DNA from: Diabrotica undecimpunctata
Taxonomy: Eukaryota > Arthropoda > Insecta > Coleoptera > Chrysomelidae
Assembly (NCBI RefSeq): GCF_040954645.1
Contig: NC_092811.1
Coordinates: 83,895,063-83,959,062, forward strand
Direction of reading: 5' to 3'
Length of the DNA stretch: 64,000 nucleotides
The notes below the pieces were generated by a model. That model did not search any database. It was given only the letters and a program-made list of their open reading frames with translations, and was not told the origin of the DNA. Shown piece after piece: positions 44,495-56,700 of this stretch; positions within the stretch are counted from its first letter, which is position 1; each line of letters opens with the position of its first letter. Made by a program: the position numbers and the translations under genes.

Positions 44495-45603
44495 TGTTGC
44501 GTTCTGCACATACGATGACCTCAATATAACAATTTTGGTCATCCTGAAGGGGGAGAGAAAATATTCTGTTCAATCTAGAACTCGCTGGTTTCCCCCTTTC
44601 AGATTGGGTATGTATATTAAAATAAAAGAAATGAAAGCAAGTGGACTGTATAAAACTCTATTTTAAAAAGAGGTGAAATAAACCATAAATATACATAACC
44701 CAATATACCTACAATTATAAATAAAGAAGGATATAAACTTAAAAGAAGAGGAATATATGTAGTACAAACTTACACACAAAAAGAGAACCATAAACAAAAC
44801 AAAACTGTCGATTGTATATATACCACGTTATAGATAGAAATAATATACAAAAAATAAAAAATATGAATATATATGTCATATAAAAACAAATTATTAAACT
44901 CAATGCAAAAGTATACTCATAATACACATTATGAGTTAATATTAGGTAATAAAATACACAACACTGTGATATATATACAAAAAGAATAGTGAAATTATTA
45001 TAATATAAAAAATATACAAATCTACATAAAGGTAATGAAATGTTCTCAATCAAGTTCAATCGCGATCGCGGCACAACTGATAAAAAGTTCGAAGCAAATA
45101 TGACATCTATATACCAAGTAAACGTACTTGATATATGCAGCAACAAAATTATGGTGTATTGTAGCTTACCCCATAAATCACAGCACCAACCGCTGTCCAA
45201 CGACGTCTTCATCGACGTACACCAGGAACCACAAAATTCATGCAACTTTTCTGCATCAAAACGACTTCCTCGGTCAAAGGACCGATGCTAAGTGTGAAGG
45301 TACTCTTCTTAACCCAAACGCACACACATGTGTGTGGTTTGAGAGATAAAACTCGACTCTGATTTTGACCGCAATGAAGTGTCTCGACGCGCTGATCTTA
45401 ACTTCAAAAACACATATTCTTATCTGGCATATGGAACTCGCCCTTATCTCGCAGATGGCTCGTCTTGGAATGTTTAGCCCTTAAAACTGCTGTGCCCTTG
45501 TACACGCAAATCTCGTTTAAATATACTACGGGGAGAATCAAAACTAACACAAAAAAGTCTGTTCATATTACAAATGTTTATATATCGTTGCGAAACTGCA
45601 ACA
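44495..45603 (-). repeat. Bel-Pao 5' LTR (right copy)
   Basis: 1,109 bp, near identical to 39147-40255, followed by the TTGAC duplication. Confidence 0.93.
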
Positions 45604-45679
45604 TTGACCTAATGTATAATTTGTTTATTATAAACAGATTCCAAAATGTTTAGATTATCAACATCAGAGACTCAAAAAG

Positions 45680-46010
45680 ATTAAGAATATTTAGGAGATC
45701 GCTACTCTTATTTCATTCTCGAGCATGTTAGCTTCTTCTTCGATTTTTTCAGGAGTTTGGTGAATAAGTTCCTGGCGTTGATGATCTTTATACAGATCCC
45801 GGCAATATAATCTCCATGTCTCTGCTATATCTCCTCTGTTGTTCTCAGCGTTTCTGTGTGATCTTCAACGGCCTAAGTTCTATCTTTAAAGTCTCTTGTT
45901 ATGTATCGTATTTTTCTAAATAGATCTCTTGGCTGATCGTTTTGATCATGGCTCTCAATTTCTTTGCATATTGTGATAGTATTGTTGTTTATCAGCCTTT
46001 CATCTTTATT
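45680..46010 (-). pseudogene. RTE-like LINE linker fragment
   Basis: Minus strand near 45880-45700 reads AETWRLYCRDLYKDHQRQEL, then IHQTPEKIEEEANMLENEI, then RVAIS and a stop, resembling the segment between endonuclease and RT of RTE-like LINEs. The rest is missing. Confidence 0.55.
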
Positions 46011-46038
46011 TTATGTTTTTTGTTATAAGGTGTCTTAA

Positions 46039-48326
46039 CCTTCCAGCTGTCGCGCGTATGTAGTAGATATACGGGTAATAGATTTATTATAATATCTATT
46101 ACCTATGCTGCGCTGCGAACGGGTGCTTTTCGCTATTCCTACTCCATTACTAAAACAAACTTCCAGTGTACAAATAACCTGTCAAGGGATAGTACGTTGC
46201 TGAGAATTTTGCATTTTTATTTCAGATATACGCGCGACTTTTTAGGTAAGTTTTTATAACATCTGTTTTTTTTTTATAGTTACATTATTCTTATTGTAAT
46301 ATTGATAACATATTATTTCATGCATTTTTTGTGTTAAAAAAATTTTTAGGTTGATATAAGAAGTCTGTATTTCTCATATACACGCGACTATTTGTGGCAA
46401 TTATTTCCATTTTGTTTATTTTATTTTAGAAATTGCGGATAAGAAGAAGATTTTCAATCTCAATGATCCCACGGATAGCTGTTACAAATTTGATGTTTGC
46501 TGAGTCGGATGCCGATATACGATGTACGAATATACGATATGTCGATGTACGAATCGATGATAGCGATACAGACGAAGAGGAACATGTTTTGGAACGTGAT
46601 GACGATTCTGAGTCCAAATTGAGTGATGGAAGTAATGCCGAAGACGAAGCTGACATTTCCAATGAGGCTTATATAGCTCATCTAAAGAAAAATGGAAAAG
46701 TTTTCGACTCATGGATTTGGCAAAAAAATCCAAACAAAAAAAGTAAGCGACCGCCTCGCAATATATTAACTCCGTCTTCCTGGGGTCATTGGACCAGCTA
46801 AGAATCTCACAGACATCGTTGATATTTGGAAGTGCCTCATAACTGATCCTATGATTAAAAGTATCATGAACTTCACAAATAAGTACATAACTTCTGTAAC
46901 ATCTAATTATTGTCGTCCAAGAGATGCCAGGGATACAGACACACTAGAAATAACAGCCCTTTTGGGCTTGCTTTATTTGGCGGGCATTAACCATAGTAAT
47001 CGAGTTAACCTCGAAGAACTATGAAGAATGGATGATTTCAAAACAGTGATGAATTGGAGAAGATTTCTATTTTTAATGAAAGCATTACATTTTAATTGCC
47101 AAAAATGCTACTCGCTTGGGAAAAATGTCACAATTGACGAGGAACTAGAGGCATTTCGTGGAAGATGCTTCTTTATTCAATACATCCAAAAAACTCAATA
47201 AATATGTGATCAAAATGTATGCCATGGTTGACGCTCGCATCTTTTACACTTATAAGATGGAAATTTGTGCAGGGACTCAACCAGATGGCCCATTCTCCAT
47301 AAGTAACAAACCACGTGGTAAAAAGGTTGGCAACACTAATATTTAAAACGGAAGAACACTGACCACTGACAACTGGTTTTCTGATTTTGATTTGATAAAA
47401 GATCTTGATGAGAAAAAAATTGCCTTTGTAGGAACGATGAAAAAAAATAAGGCCCAAATTTCCAATGAATTTAAAGTTATAAAAAAGCGTGAGACCAATA
47501 CCAGTATTTTTGGGTTTCAGAAGGACATAACTCTTGTTTCCTACGTGCCTAAGCACTATAAAAACGTAATATTAGTTTCAAGCCTACATGATGACGCAGC
47601 AATCGACGCACAAACAGGTGATCAAAAGAAACCCGAGATTATAACATTCTATAACACGGCAAAGGGAGGTGTAGATAGAATAGATATAGCAGACAAACTT
47701 TGTGCTTCTTACAATGTTGGCAGGAACACCAGAAGATGGTCGATGGTGCTATTTTTTTCCATGTTAAATGTAGCCGCGATCAATAGTTATATAATCTATT
47801 CCACCAATAATAACGAAAAAATACTTTCGACTACTTTCAAATGCTCTTGTGAAAAGACACGTCAAACGAAGAACACAATACTCCCTTCAAAATGAGCTCA
47901 AAGAAGAAATTTCAAAAAAAAAGCAAAATTAGGAATTTAGACAGTAGAGAAGGTCACAGCAAGTAAAAGAAGATGTAAGCCCTGTCGAAATGAGAAACGT
48001 TCAAGGATCACGCGCTTCAGCTGTGAAATTTGTCAGAAATTCATCTGTATGGAACATTCAAAGCATATTTGTCAAGACTGCACAATTGCGATACAATAAT
48101 ATGTGTAATGTTGTAATGTAATATATGTATATGTGTAATGTGTAATAATAATCTAGGAGACATCTGGGATTTATGACACCGTTGTTGTTTTTAATGAAAT
48201 TCAATAAAAAATTTTAAGAAATACAGTGTATCAATCTTCCACCGGTTATATTTTGTATTAATATTACAATATTTTATTACCTAAATCTTAAAATAACTAA
48301 TTAGCATTTAGCGTATCGCTGGAAGG
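46039..48326 (+). mobile_element. piggyBac element 2
   Basis: Flanked by TTAA at 46035-46038 and 48327-48330; ends are CCTTCCAGC inverted repeats (46039 onward; reverse complement of 48318-48326). The 2,288-bp length is normal for an autonomous piggyBac, and the transposase relic fills it. Confidence 0.92.
46433..48100 (+). pseudogene. piggyBac transposase, frameshifted
   Basis: Pieces in order: an acidic N-terminal region (46433-46770; DDSDTDEEEHVLERDDDSES); broken frames to 47150 (EITALLGLLYLAGI-like at 46945-46985); KLNKYVIKMYAMVDARIFYT (47190-47255); NGRTLTTDNWFSDFDLIKDL after a stop (47347 onward), with the catalytic-type TDNWF; KKNKAQISNEFKVIKKRE; KKPEIITFYNTAKGGVDRID (47626-47690); RNTRRWSMVLFFSMLNVAAI; then a C-terminal cysteine finger (CEICQKFICMEHSKHICQDC, 48023-48085). 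At least two frameshifts and several stops. From 47347 the reading frame is open for 180 codons, so decay is modest. Confidence 0.88.
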
Positions 48327-48329
48327 TTA

Positions 48330-48735
48330 AACTAGCTTTTTCCGTTTCACTATGTACACTAATATATCTAAAGGCACTATATTAACTGGTGGTAGCACTT
48401 TTGTATTGGTTATTTTTCTCTCTAAGTGTTTGATCTTCTCTTCTACTTTATCGAATGTTTTAGAAATTTCTTCAAATTTCTCATTGTCTTGAATACATAC
48501 TTCTTTAATTATTTGAGAAGTCTCGTCGAATCTTCTAGCAACATTTTCGAATTTCTCGTCATTTTGTCTAGCTGCTTCTTTAATAATTTGAGACGTTTTA
48601 TCGAATCTTTTGGAAACATTCTCATTATTCTTTCTAGAAGATTCTTCAATCATTTGCGAGAGGTTTTCAAATTTATTATCATTTTCTTTTTAGAAATTTC
48701 TTCAATCATTTGAGACACATTTTTTATTTTCATTT
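48330..48735 (-). pseudogene. coiled-coil repeat ORF, truncated by piggyBac 2
   Basis: Minus-strand frame of about 130 codons with near-tandem ~23-residue repeats (RFDKTSQIIKEAARQNDEKF then ENVARRFDETSQIIKEV then EKFEEISKTFDKVEEKIKHL), a strong coiled coil. It probably belongs to the gag-like protein of an LTR element (inference). The frame ends exactly at the piggyBac target: TTAA at 48327 read on the minus strand supplies the TAA stop. Upstream of 48720 the frame breaks. Confidence 0.5.
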
Positions 48736-49995
48736 AAAGTACTAGCAGCATCTTTGGTCAGGCTCACACGTATTTTTTAAATGTTTTTTCGTACAAAGAT
48801 CACTACCGAACTACGCGGATGTTCCTGGCGAATAACACTTTTCATAAGTTCAAAAGTCTTTTTCAAAAGTCACTGCTGAATTTATTTTTAAATAAATCGA
48901 TTATCCCCACACCGGATACCAACTGTAGTCAGATTAAATAAAACTAACTGCATATTGGATGAATTATAAGTTTAAAAGAAACATGTGCGGAGGAGATTAT
49001 GTATGTATAAAAATAAAGGTAAATTACAAAAAGACAGATATAAAACAAATTAAGTAACTAGGAATGTAAAAAACTTACCCCAGAAAAAGATTTAATGAAT
49101 TTTGAGTAGAATAAGCAAAAGACAATATAAAAACTAATATAATCCACCTCTATAGAATTGAAATGGAATGACAGTGCAGAGTTGCCAAATGATAGATATA
49201 CTTTGTCTATTGAAATGAGACATAGAACAAACTGGAGTCAAATACAGGAAATATAAACGAAATAAATGAATATTGAAAATGAAAAATTAAGATTAAATAG
49301 GATATTTAGATGATTAAAGAATTGAATAAAAAGTTGAGCGTTAAACTATTTTTAAAATCAAATTAGTAAAATTAAAGATAAAGTCAATAATTAAAACAAA
49401 CATGTGATATTTAGAACATTATAGCGTAACGAGAACACTCATTAGAAAATAGGATGCAGATCAAATTTGCAGGAGGCCAAAACACAAAAACCATAATCAG
49501 GATGTCTAGTTGGTAGCCTTCCAAACGTTGGTGGGATAGCTGGAAAACAACATCATAAGAAGGCAGATAACACAAATGATAGTAGCCCGACCTATTAGAA
49601 GAAGAATATTTTTTTATAGAAACACCAAACTATAGAATATTACAATATATTACAGTACAATATACAGTGTTTTAATTTCATTACGCTGTTAACTATATAA
49701 TACTACAACAGATTGAAAATACATTTACTACAATAAGTTAAATAAAAGTTGATCGTATTTTTTTTATTTGAGCTCCACTATTGTTCTACACGTGTTTTGA
49801 GGTTTCAACTGTCATCGGGAAAACTTGTGATAGCTCGAATTAAAATGAAATGCTCTTCATCTATACCGCTGTTATAGTAACATAACATGCCTAGATACGC
49901 TAGTAGCGGCTTCTATACGAAGTAACAAGAAATCATGAGACTTCTCTTCAATGGCGAATTAGGTGAACTGCAAATCCAAGGTTAGCCTAGCAATA
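48736..49995. other. mostly unassigned, with a small LINE scrap
   Basis: AT-rich without clear coding. 49480-49600 on the plus strand reads like the end of an RTE-type LINE (SKRWWDSWKTTS at 49520-49556), isolated and broken. Confidence 0.4.
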
Positions 49996-49999
49996 ACCA

Positions 50000-50480
50000 T
50001 TTATGCGGATAATACTTCTACAGTTTATCCTTGAAAAACACCATCTTTTGCACTCTTTTATCTATGTAAAGACAGCGGGTACAAAGCCGGTGATCATCCA
50101 CACAACCGCAGCTGACTCAATCCTCCAGACACCTGCTACCCGTACCAGGATTGTTCTGTCCACAGGTATTATGAACCACTTGTAGGTCGGTATTTCTCTT
50201 GCCCCAATCCAGACTAGGGCCACGTAGAGAACAACAGACTGCACAGCACCGTATAGAGGTCTATGCGTCTCCCCCGCTGATCCTGATCTGCTGGAGTAAG
50301 CTCCTGGTACTTAAGGTACTCTCTGGGTATTACTGTCTCTTTCGCACTCACAAACAGCTCTTTTCCTCATTATGTATCTGCTAAGTACTACAGCTTGCGT
50401 CTTATCTGCCGCGAGAGCTAGATCTTGTTCATTAATTCATGCCTTAAGCTACTTATCACGTAAAACTACCTACCGCGACT
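50000..50480 (-). pseudogene. R1-like LINE C-terminal fragment
   Basis: Minus 50250-50062 encodes AVQSVVLYVALVWIGAREIP, then RTILVRVAGVWRIESAAVVW and MITGFVPA, matching the pattern of the R1 copy at 11140-12560 (GVVQSVVLYAAP). Upstream pieces at 50350-50480 are broken. Confidence 0.68.
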
Positions 50481-50830
50481 CTAAACCGTGATGAAGTAAA
50501 TTCTAGAAAATGTAGTAAACATCAAGTTCAATTGTCCAATGGTATCCGACTGGGATTTGTTAATATTATCTAAAATAACTATCATTAGCATACTGCAACT
50601 CAACCATTTTTATTATTATTATTCTTATTACTTTTTGTTAAATTATATAGAACGAAATACCCAATGTTATCAAGATGGTGACATGGAGACATAATGGAAG
50701 CCCTCTGCAAGCATACTTCTCCTTGAGAGGAACTGACAGTACAAGTTTAAGGAACAATGTTAAAATTAAAAAGATCGCTGAAATATTAAACAAATATCAG
50801 GCACAGGTAAGATCATTTATTTACTGAAAA
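50481..50830. other. unassigned intronic sequence
   Basis: No gene recognised. Confidence 0.4.
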
Positions 50831-51045
50831 TAACATCATCATCATCATCAATGGCGCTACAACTCTTCGTGAGTCTTTGCCGCGTTTACTATTGCCTTCC
50901 ATGTTTGTCGGTCCTGTACCAGTAATTCCCATTGTTGCACTCCCATTTTCTCTAGATCTTCTTTGACTGCATCTTTCCACCTTTTTCTAGGCCGCTCTAC
51001 AGACCTTCTTCCCTCTGGCCTTTCCCAGAACACATTGTTCATCTA
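50831..51045 (-). pseudogene. RTE LINE 3' end with (GAT)n tail
   Basis: Minus 51042-50857 encodes MNNVFWERPEGRRSVERPRK, then RWKDAVKEDLEKMGVQQWEL and DRQTWKAIVNAAKTHEEL, a typical RTE C-terminus. Immediately 3' is a (GAT)n tail seen as (ATC)n at 50831-50850 on the plus strand. Confidence 0.8.
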
Positions 51046-51239
51046 AAAATAACAGGTAATAGGTAACAATAAATCATAAATTACAATAACGTGGTCGACT
51101 AGGGATTATTATTCAGATGTAGTAGTGTTGCGAGGATTTTAGAAAAGGAATACACTGATATATATAAACATTTAAATAAAATTTATTTACATATTTACTC
51201 TTTTGTGCGTTAGTAGAAACCCTTAGAAGCCGTCTTCTC
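51046..51239. other. short unassigned gap
   Basis: No gene. Confidence 0.4.
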
Positions 51240-52470
51240 AGCTTACAGTGCCTATCCTTTCCGGACGTTGGCGATCAGCATGGCGATCTTAACTTTGCTT
51301 GCAGCTATTCGGAATAATCCAGTTACAGACGTATTGAACAACGTTCTCAGGTTTTGAATCCAAGGGATTCTTCTTCTCCCTGGTAATCTCTTTTCAAATA
51401 CCTTACCCTGAAGAATAAGTTGCAACAAGCCATATCTCTGTTCGTTTCTCATAACATGGCCAAGATAGTTTAATTTGGGCTCTTTTGTTGTATTATAAAT
51501 CTGGCATTCATTGTCCATTCTACATAGGACCTCAGCGTTAGTCACACTATCAACCCATGAAATTCTTGATGCGTCTGTAATACCACATGTCGAAGGCCTC
51601 GAGCTTTTTTAGAGCCTCTCGGTTGCCTAAGATATCGCGGAAATCAAATTGTGTCCATTACACTTGTTCTTCGCATTTTTTATATATTCTGCTGTGTATA
51701 CTTTTAAAAACATTTTAAGTAATTGGCTCATTAGGCTAATTGTTCCGTAGTATTTTGCATGTTTCTGCAATATATTTTTTTGGCATTGTTACAAAGGCTT
51801 AACCAGCGTTGTGGGATTTTTCGTTAAATATAGTTTGTATCCATTTTATACCTTGTTCATCCATCAGTATTAAGAATTTTGCACAAAACTAGTCAGGTCC
51901 TACAGCTTAACTGTCTTTAGCTTTTTTAATAGCTGGCGTGACTTCTTCGATGGTAATCCTGTTTGGCATTCCGTGTCTTCAATGGTATTCTGCCTATCAT
52001 CTGAAAAAGTTACTTCTTTATATTTCTTCCACGTGTCTAGTTCCTTTTCCCCACTTAATATTGGTTTACCTTGGTTATCTTATTCTCTCTATTAAAATAG
52101 CTGTATTTCCACACATTATTCAGTTTGCCGTGTATCCTTAACTATTGCTTTTTTTATATATTGTCGTATCCTGATCTTTGAACTTCGCCTCTTCTCCGTC
52201 ATATCTAAAATCTCCTTTGTTATCCACGATTTTTTCCCTTATTTTTAGTGGTTTAAGAAACTTCTATTGTATGTCTTGTTAAACTCTTTGTAACTTTTCT
52301 AGGTCCTGGTCAATTACACGCGTTTGAACAACGGTATTTCATTTGTTCTGTAGATATTCTGTTTTACATTTTGTTCTGTTTGTTGGTCTTTTAGCAGCTT
52401 AATGTCGTATTTTGGGTTGACACTACGCCGAATCTTCTTTAGTCTGAGTCTAATTTTGCTAATTAGTGGG
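51240..52470 (-). pseudogene. RTE-like LINE relic
   Basis: Right to left: about 52465-52320 encodes the endonuclease-RT linker (NPLISKIRLRLKKIRRSVNP, KYDIKLLKDQQ). 51990-51880 encodes an RT start (IKKAKDS-AVGPD-FCAKF). 51620-51252 encodes the C-terminus (LNYLGHVMRNEQRYGLLQLI, RRRIPWIQNL, SKVKIAMLIANVRKG). The RT palm is gone and stops are frequent. Confidence 0.7.
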
Positions 52471-52479
52471 TTATGCTCT

Positions 52480-52885
52480 GGCTTACTATCGGCTCCTGGG
52501 TATGTCTTTTTAATTTGACCCAGTCAAATGACTTCTTAAGGTCCACAAAACATATCTATGTTGCAGGTTTCTTGTATTCTAATGATTTCTCTTGCACTTG
52601 CCTTATTATAAATATAGCGTCGGTGCATGAGCTTCCCGATCTAAAACCTTGTTGTTCTTCTGCTAGTGTTATAATTTCATTCGGTTTATTTGTTACTACT
52701 TTGGTTGTTAATAATTTTAGTGTTGTGTTTAATAAATTAATTTCTCTCTAATTTTCCGGGTCTGATTTGTCTTCCTTTTTGAAGAGAGGTATTAGGATGC
52801 TTGATCTCCATTCTTAAGGAATTCTGTTTTGTTCTATTATTTTTTGGATTAGTTTTAATAGTTGTTTGGTGAGATCTGGCCCTCA
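52480..52885 (-). pseudogene. RTE-like LINE RT-core fragment
   Basis: Minus 52880-52510 gives LLKLIQKIIEQNRIP, then SILIPLFKKEDKSDPENYRE, INLLNTTLKLL, AEEQQGFRSGSSCTDAIFII and FVDLKKSFD (RT fingers and palm motif A). Because palm sequence precedes the linker of the fragment at 51240-52470, the two are separate copies. Confidence 0.72.
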
Positions 52886-52899
52886 TTACTTTAAGAGTT

Positions 52900-53740
52900 C
52901 ATTTGGCATAGAAGAGTTCGGTAAGAAGAACTAACCGATCCTATTGAAGCTGGCAATGGGATAAGACAGGGAGATTCCCTGAGTCCTTTATTGTTCAACC
53001 TGATTATGGATGAAATAATAAAAAAAGAAAGAAATAAAAAAAGGATACCAAATGGGAGAAAAACAACTTAAAATAATCTGCTATACAGACGACGCAACGC
53101 TACTCTCTCAAAGTGCAGATGATTTAGAACGTACGCTGCACCAATTTAATATAACCGCCAGAAAATTTTACATGTTAATTTCCCCAAAAAAGATAAAATG
53201 CATGGTTACAACAACAAATTTACTAAGATGTAAATTGGAGCTGGAAGGTCAAATAATAGAACAAGTGATGGAGTTTAAATATCTAGGCATCACATTATCT
53301 AGCTACGAAGAGCTCGAAACGGAAGTGAAAGATCAAGTGAATAGAGCAAACAGAGCCGCAGGCTGCCTGAATGAAACAATATGGGGAAAAAAAATATCGG
53401 GAAAGAAACGAAAGGCAGAATTTACAAAACAATTCATCAGACCAATAATGACATATGCGGCAGAAACAAGACCTGACACAGAGAAGACAAAACGGATGTT
53501 AGAAATAGCAGAGATGAAAACACTTTAAAAAATTGATGGTAAGACACTATGGGACAGAGCTAGAAGTACAGATATACGACGTAGATGCAAGATGGAGAAC
53601 ATCAAGAACTAGGTTAGAAATAGAAGAGTAGTAAAGACGGCAAGAGACGGTTCGCCAATAGGAAGAAGATCAGTAGGAAGATCACGAAAACGATGGAACG
53701 ACAACTTACTTGAGGCACATTGAAAAACAGACAGAGTCAT
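52900..53740 (+). pseudogene. RTE-like LINE RT to C-terminus, opposite orientation
   Basis: Plus strand: GDSLSPLLFNLIMDEIIKK (52968-53025), then an open frame 53052-53528 with CYTDDATLLSQSADDLERTL (catalytic box YTDD), FKYLGITLSS and KQFIRPIMTYAAETRP. The frame continues broken to 53740 (GRRSVGRSRKRWNDNLLEAH). It begins just upstream of the RT box, so it is strongly 5'-truncated. It separates minus-strand LINE pieces. Confidence 0.78.
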
Positions 53741-53744
53741 GTCC

Positions 53745-54120
53745 ATATAAAAAGAAGAAAAAGGATATGTCTTGTTTGATTTTATGCTGTTACGGAATCT
53801 TTTGTTAATCATAATGTAATCTATTTGATTTTTCACTATGTTTGGGGAAGGTATGGGAGTTTAAAGTAAGTGTTAGTAATCACAAACTCTTCTTCTGCTA
53901 CGATTTTACCCAATTGGTCTCCTTGATTATTTCCTTCTCCAAAGCCATATTATCCTATGAATTCTTCCGATTGTCCCCTACCAAGCTTGGTATTTATATC
54001 ACCCATAATCAAAGTTAAATCCTTTTTGGAAAGACTTTTTAAGGTGTTGGATAATTCATTATAAAACGATTTACTTTCTCTGGTTTATCAGCTGTAGGGA
54101 CATATACCTGGATAATGTTT
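53745..54120 (-). pseudogene. RTE-like LINE endonuclease fragment
   Basis: Minus strand 54115-53750 gives IIQVYVPTADKPEKVNRF, MGDINTKLGRGQSEEFIG, NNQGDQLGKIVAEEEFVITN and IDYIMINKRFRNSIKSNKTY, the second half of the endonuclease domain, in shifting frames. It abuts the C-terminal finger of the Tigger transposase at about 54120. Confidence 0.72.
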
Positions 54121-54124
54121 CACA

Positions 54125-55900
54125 TTTTCGTATTTTTTCCTGCATCACAGCAAATAGCACACGTCTTATCTTCAGAATATTCTGACTCATCTTCGCAAAG
54201 ATTCTCAACGTCCTTTTCTTCAGGCGTGTCAGTTTCATTTTCAAAAAGTTTCTTTTTTACTCTTTTCACTTTTTTGTTGGTTGTCGTCTTTCGTTTTTTT
54301 CCTTTTTTCTGGTTTACATTTTCTTTCTTTGTTACTAGTTTTTCCCTTCTTCTTTGGATTAATGTTGGTTTTACATTTTTTTCCCAATATTACTTTTCTT
54401 TCTCTTCAAACACTGTTTTCATTGGCGTGCTAGATAAGATTACCTTTATAAATTAGGAATACTAAACGCGTTATGTGACTGTGACAACATGTCCATAGGT
54501 GACATTAAATACATGTTTCTGGAGTGTAAAAAAATGGCAAGGCTATCTACTAACTATATTACTTCCTTAATAGAATACAACACTCCTCTTCCTCTCAACA
54601 TTGGTTTTTTGTTATCAAGACATACTAAACGCGTTTTTAATGCAATAATAAATTTCGTTAATCATATTTAACCTTATAGGCACCTAATATGTATATCTGT
54701 ATAAATAAAAATGAATCCTGTGGGTAATAAATTATGTCTTAAGGTCATCCCCTTCCTCTACACACACAAGATTACAATGTGTTGTTTTTGTCGCGAAGTC
54801 TTGTTATTTTTTGGTATGTTAGGTAGGACAAGCTGTTGATGCCTTCTCTTGAAAATCATTTAATATAGATAGACTTGCATCGTGGAAAATATGAGGTAAC
54901 ACCTCTTGCGAAATATTTGCTTTAGATGAGAAGGTGATAGCAGAGTTCACAGTAAGTGAGTCTTGTTGTAAATCACTTGGTGCAGATACATTCATTGCAG
55001 GGTTCATAACAGCATGTGACTGCTCTTGTTCAATATTTGTCGTTGGACTAGATTAGATCGGTATAGAGCTGGGCACTCTCAATTTCTGTTGAATATCACG
55101 AGATATAGACGGAAGTATGCCAAAGTCACCAGTATCACGAGATGTATCTAGAAGTGGGTCAGAGTTACCAGCAGCTAGCTGTTAGGATTGAGCAATAGCA
55201 GCCAAACTTGCTTGTTCATCAACTTGGATCTGATCTTTATCCAAGGTAACAAAATATTCTTCTGAATATATAGCAGAGTTCATGAAAAACATTCCTGTGA
55301 CCTTAAAGCCAGAGATTCCTTTGTCTAAACTTGCAACTCTGGAATAAGCTTTGTTGAATAGTCCTGCAATCAATCTCGTATGGTGTAATATTTACCATAT
55401 TTTTGGATTTTACAAACATGTCGCATTCCTTGTTGTAGGCCCTTTTAAGTTGCCCAAAAAAAGTCACATCCAGAGGTTGTAAGCGATATGATGAATGTGG
55501 TGGAAGGGAAAGCATTATAACATTATTTGTTTTAGCCACTTTCCATGCTTCCATTAGTACAATGACTATTGTGGTTATTCATAATTAGGAGAACAGGTTG
55601 TTTAGCAATAGGTTTTGAGTGCTCAATAACATGTCGCAGCTATTTAATGTATATGCTTTCATTTTTCCAACCGTTATGAGAACATGTATATACAGTTCCT
55701 GATGGACTATCTTTTTCTAACTGCGGTGAGTGACGTTGTCAAGGGAAAATAAAAGAGGCGGGATGAAATATCCCGAAGCACTCATAGCACAAATAACCGT
55801 GACGTGTTTACCTTTTTCCCATGATTTTACTTCTCTTGCCTCTGTACAATTATATTTTCGGCACATACATCCTTTTCATTGTGAATGCCTTAATTATATA
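54125..55900 (-). pseudogene. pogo/Tigger transposase relic, split
   Basis: Right to left: 55850-55750 gives REVKSWEKGKHVTVICAMSA and FIPPLLF. 55710-55560 gives SGTVYTCSHNGWKNESIYIK, then HSKPIAKQPVLLIMNNHNSH (an Asp normally seen in the LLLDNH block reads Asn here). 55554-55303 gives NVIMLSLPPHSSYRLQPLDV and FFGQLKRAYN. 55373-54819 covers the post-catalytic region. After an interruption by a plus-strand LINE tail (54450-54815), 54450-54125 encodes a Lys-rich stretch, an acidic stretch and a Cys-rich end (CAICCDAGK). Dead: N changed in the catalytic block, frameshifts, insertion. Confidence 0.8.
54450..54815 (+). pseudogene. LINE 3' tail inserted in Tigger
   Basis: Plus strand 54453-54671 reads CDCDNMSIGDIKYMFLECKK, then TPLPLNIGFLLS and FNAIINFVNHI, like the C-terminus of a jockey-type LINE (gag-independent zinc and tail region), followed by a 3' UTR. 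It separates two parts of the Tigger relic. Confidence 0.5.
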
Positions 55901-55904
55901 ATTA

Positions 55905-56220
55905 TAGTGTGCTTCAACAGCTAAGTTATTATAATTAAATGATTGAAAAAAATACTCTAGTTACATGTCTTATAGTAATATTATTTTTGTGTATTTGAAG
56001 AAAACATGTTCAAAACTCGCGTTTCAATCCATTCCTGATTTTCCTTGATGAATTTTCGATGGACGCTTATCAAACACAACCCAGTCTCTCATGTGTTATA
56101 AGTTATGTGTAATTGAGGTATTTTGCAAACCGATTTACAATAGTTACATCCTAAACGTTTTCAAAAATTCATTGCTAGAATATAATGTATTGCTGCATTT
56201 TAAAAAATGGCTAAGCTATT
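55905..56220. other. unassigned intronic sequence
   Basis: No gene. Confidence 0.4.
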
Positions 56221-56224
56221 CAAA

Positions 56225-56700
56225 TGCCATGATTTATCAGTATCCATAAAAATTAGGTTACTACGATGTTATATCTTTAGTATACTGTTGTACGGAGGTG
56301 AGTCGTGGACTCTCACAGACGGTACCTGCAAGAAAATTGAGGATTTCGAAATGTGACTTTATCGTCGAATCCTGAAAATATCCTATACCAACCACGTTAC
56401 TAACCAGGACGTTTCATTAAGAATGCAAAAAGGAAAAGAGTTGTTAATCACATTAAAAACAGCCGAAATCGAATACCTCGGTCACATCATGATGAACAGC
56501 GAAAGATATGGGTTGCTGCAGTTAAGTCTACAAGGAAAAGTAGAAGGAAAACGAGGACTAGGAAGGCCAAGGATTTCCTGGCTCAAAAAACTACGTACGT
56601 GGTTCAACACAACAACTACAAATCTTTTCAAAGCAGCAGTTTGCAAAATACAGATTGCCATGATGGTAGCCAAAATCCGAAACGGATAGGCACTACAAGA
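56225..56700 (+). pseudogene. RTE-like LINE C-terminal fragment
   Basis: Plus strand: IRLLRCYIFSILLYGGESWT at 56251-56310, then broken YRRILKISYTNHVTNQDV, then an open frame 56423-56689 with LKTAEIEYLGHIMMNSERYG, LLQLSLQGKVEGKRGLGRPR and KIQIAMMVAKIRNG. It ends with an A-rich AGAAGAAGAA stretch. Confidence 0.78.

Larger units (their letters stand above)
39147..45603 (-). mobile_element. non-autonomous Bel-Pao LTR element, young
   Basis: 6,457 bp, flanked by TTGAC (39142-39146, 45604-45608), a 5-bp duplication as expected for Bel-Pao. Two 1,109-bp direct LTRs with TGTTGC...GCAACA ends differ at only two positions that I found (G/A near 39211 and T/C near 40059). Polarity is minus: the primer-binding site adjoins the right LTR, the polypurine tract adjoins the left LTR, and the ORF reads leftward. 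Protease, RT and RNase H are absent; the only ORF is a gag/integrase-region fusion. High LTR identity means recent movement, which must have used enzymes from another copy. Confidence 0.88.

Noticed and set aside
54115..54456. 113-codon Phe/Ser-rich plus-strand ORF
   Set aside because: Antisense of the Lys/Glu-rich C-terminal part of the Tigger transposase.
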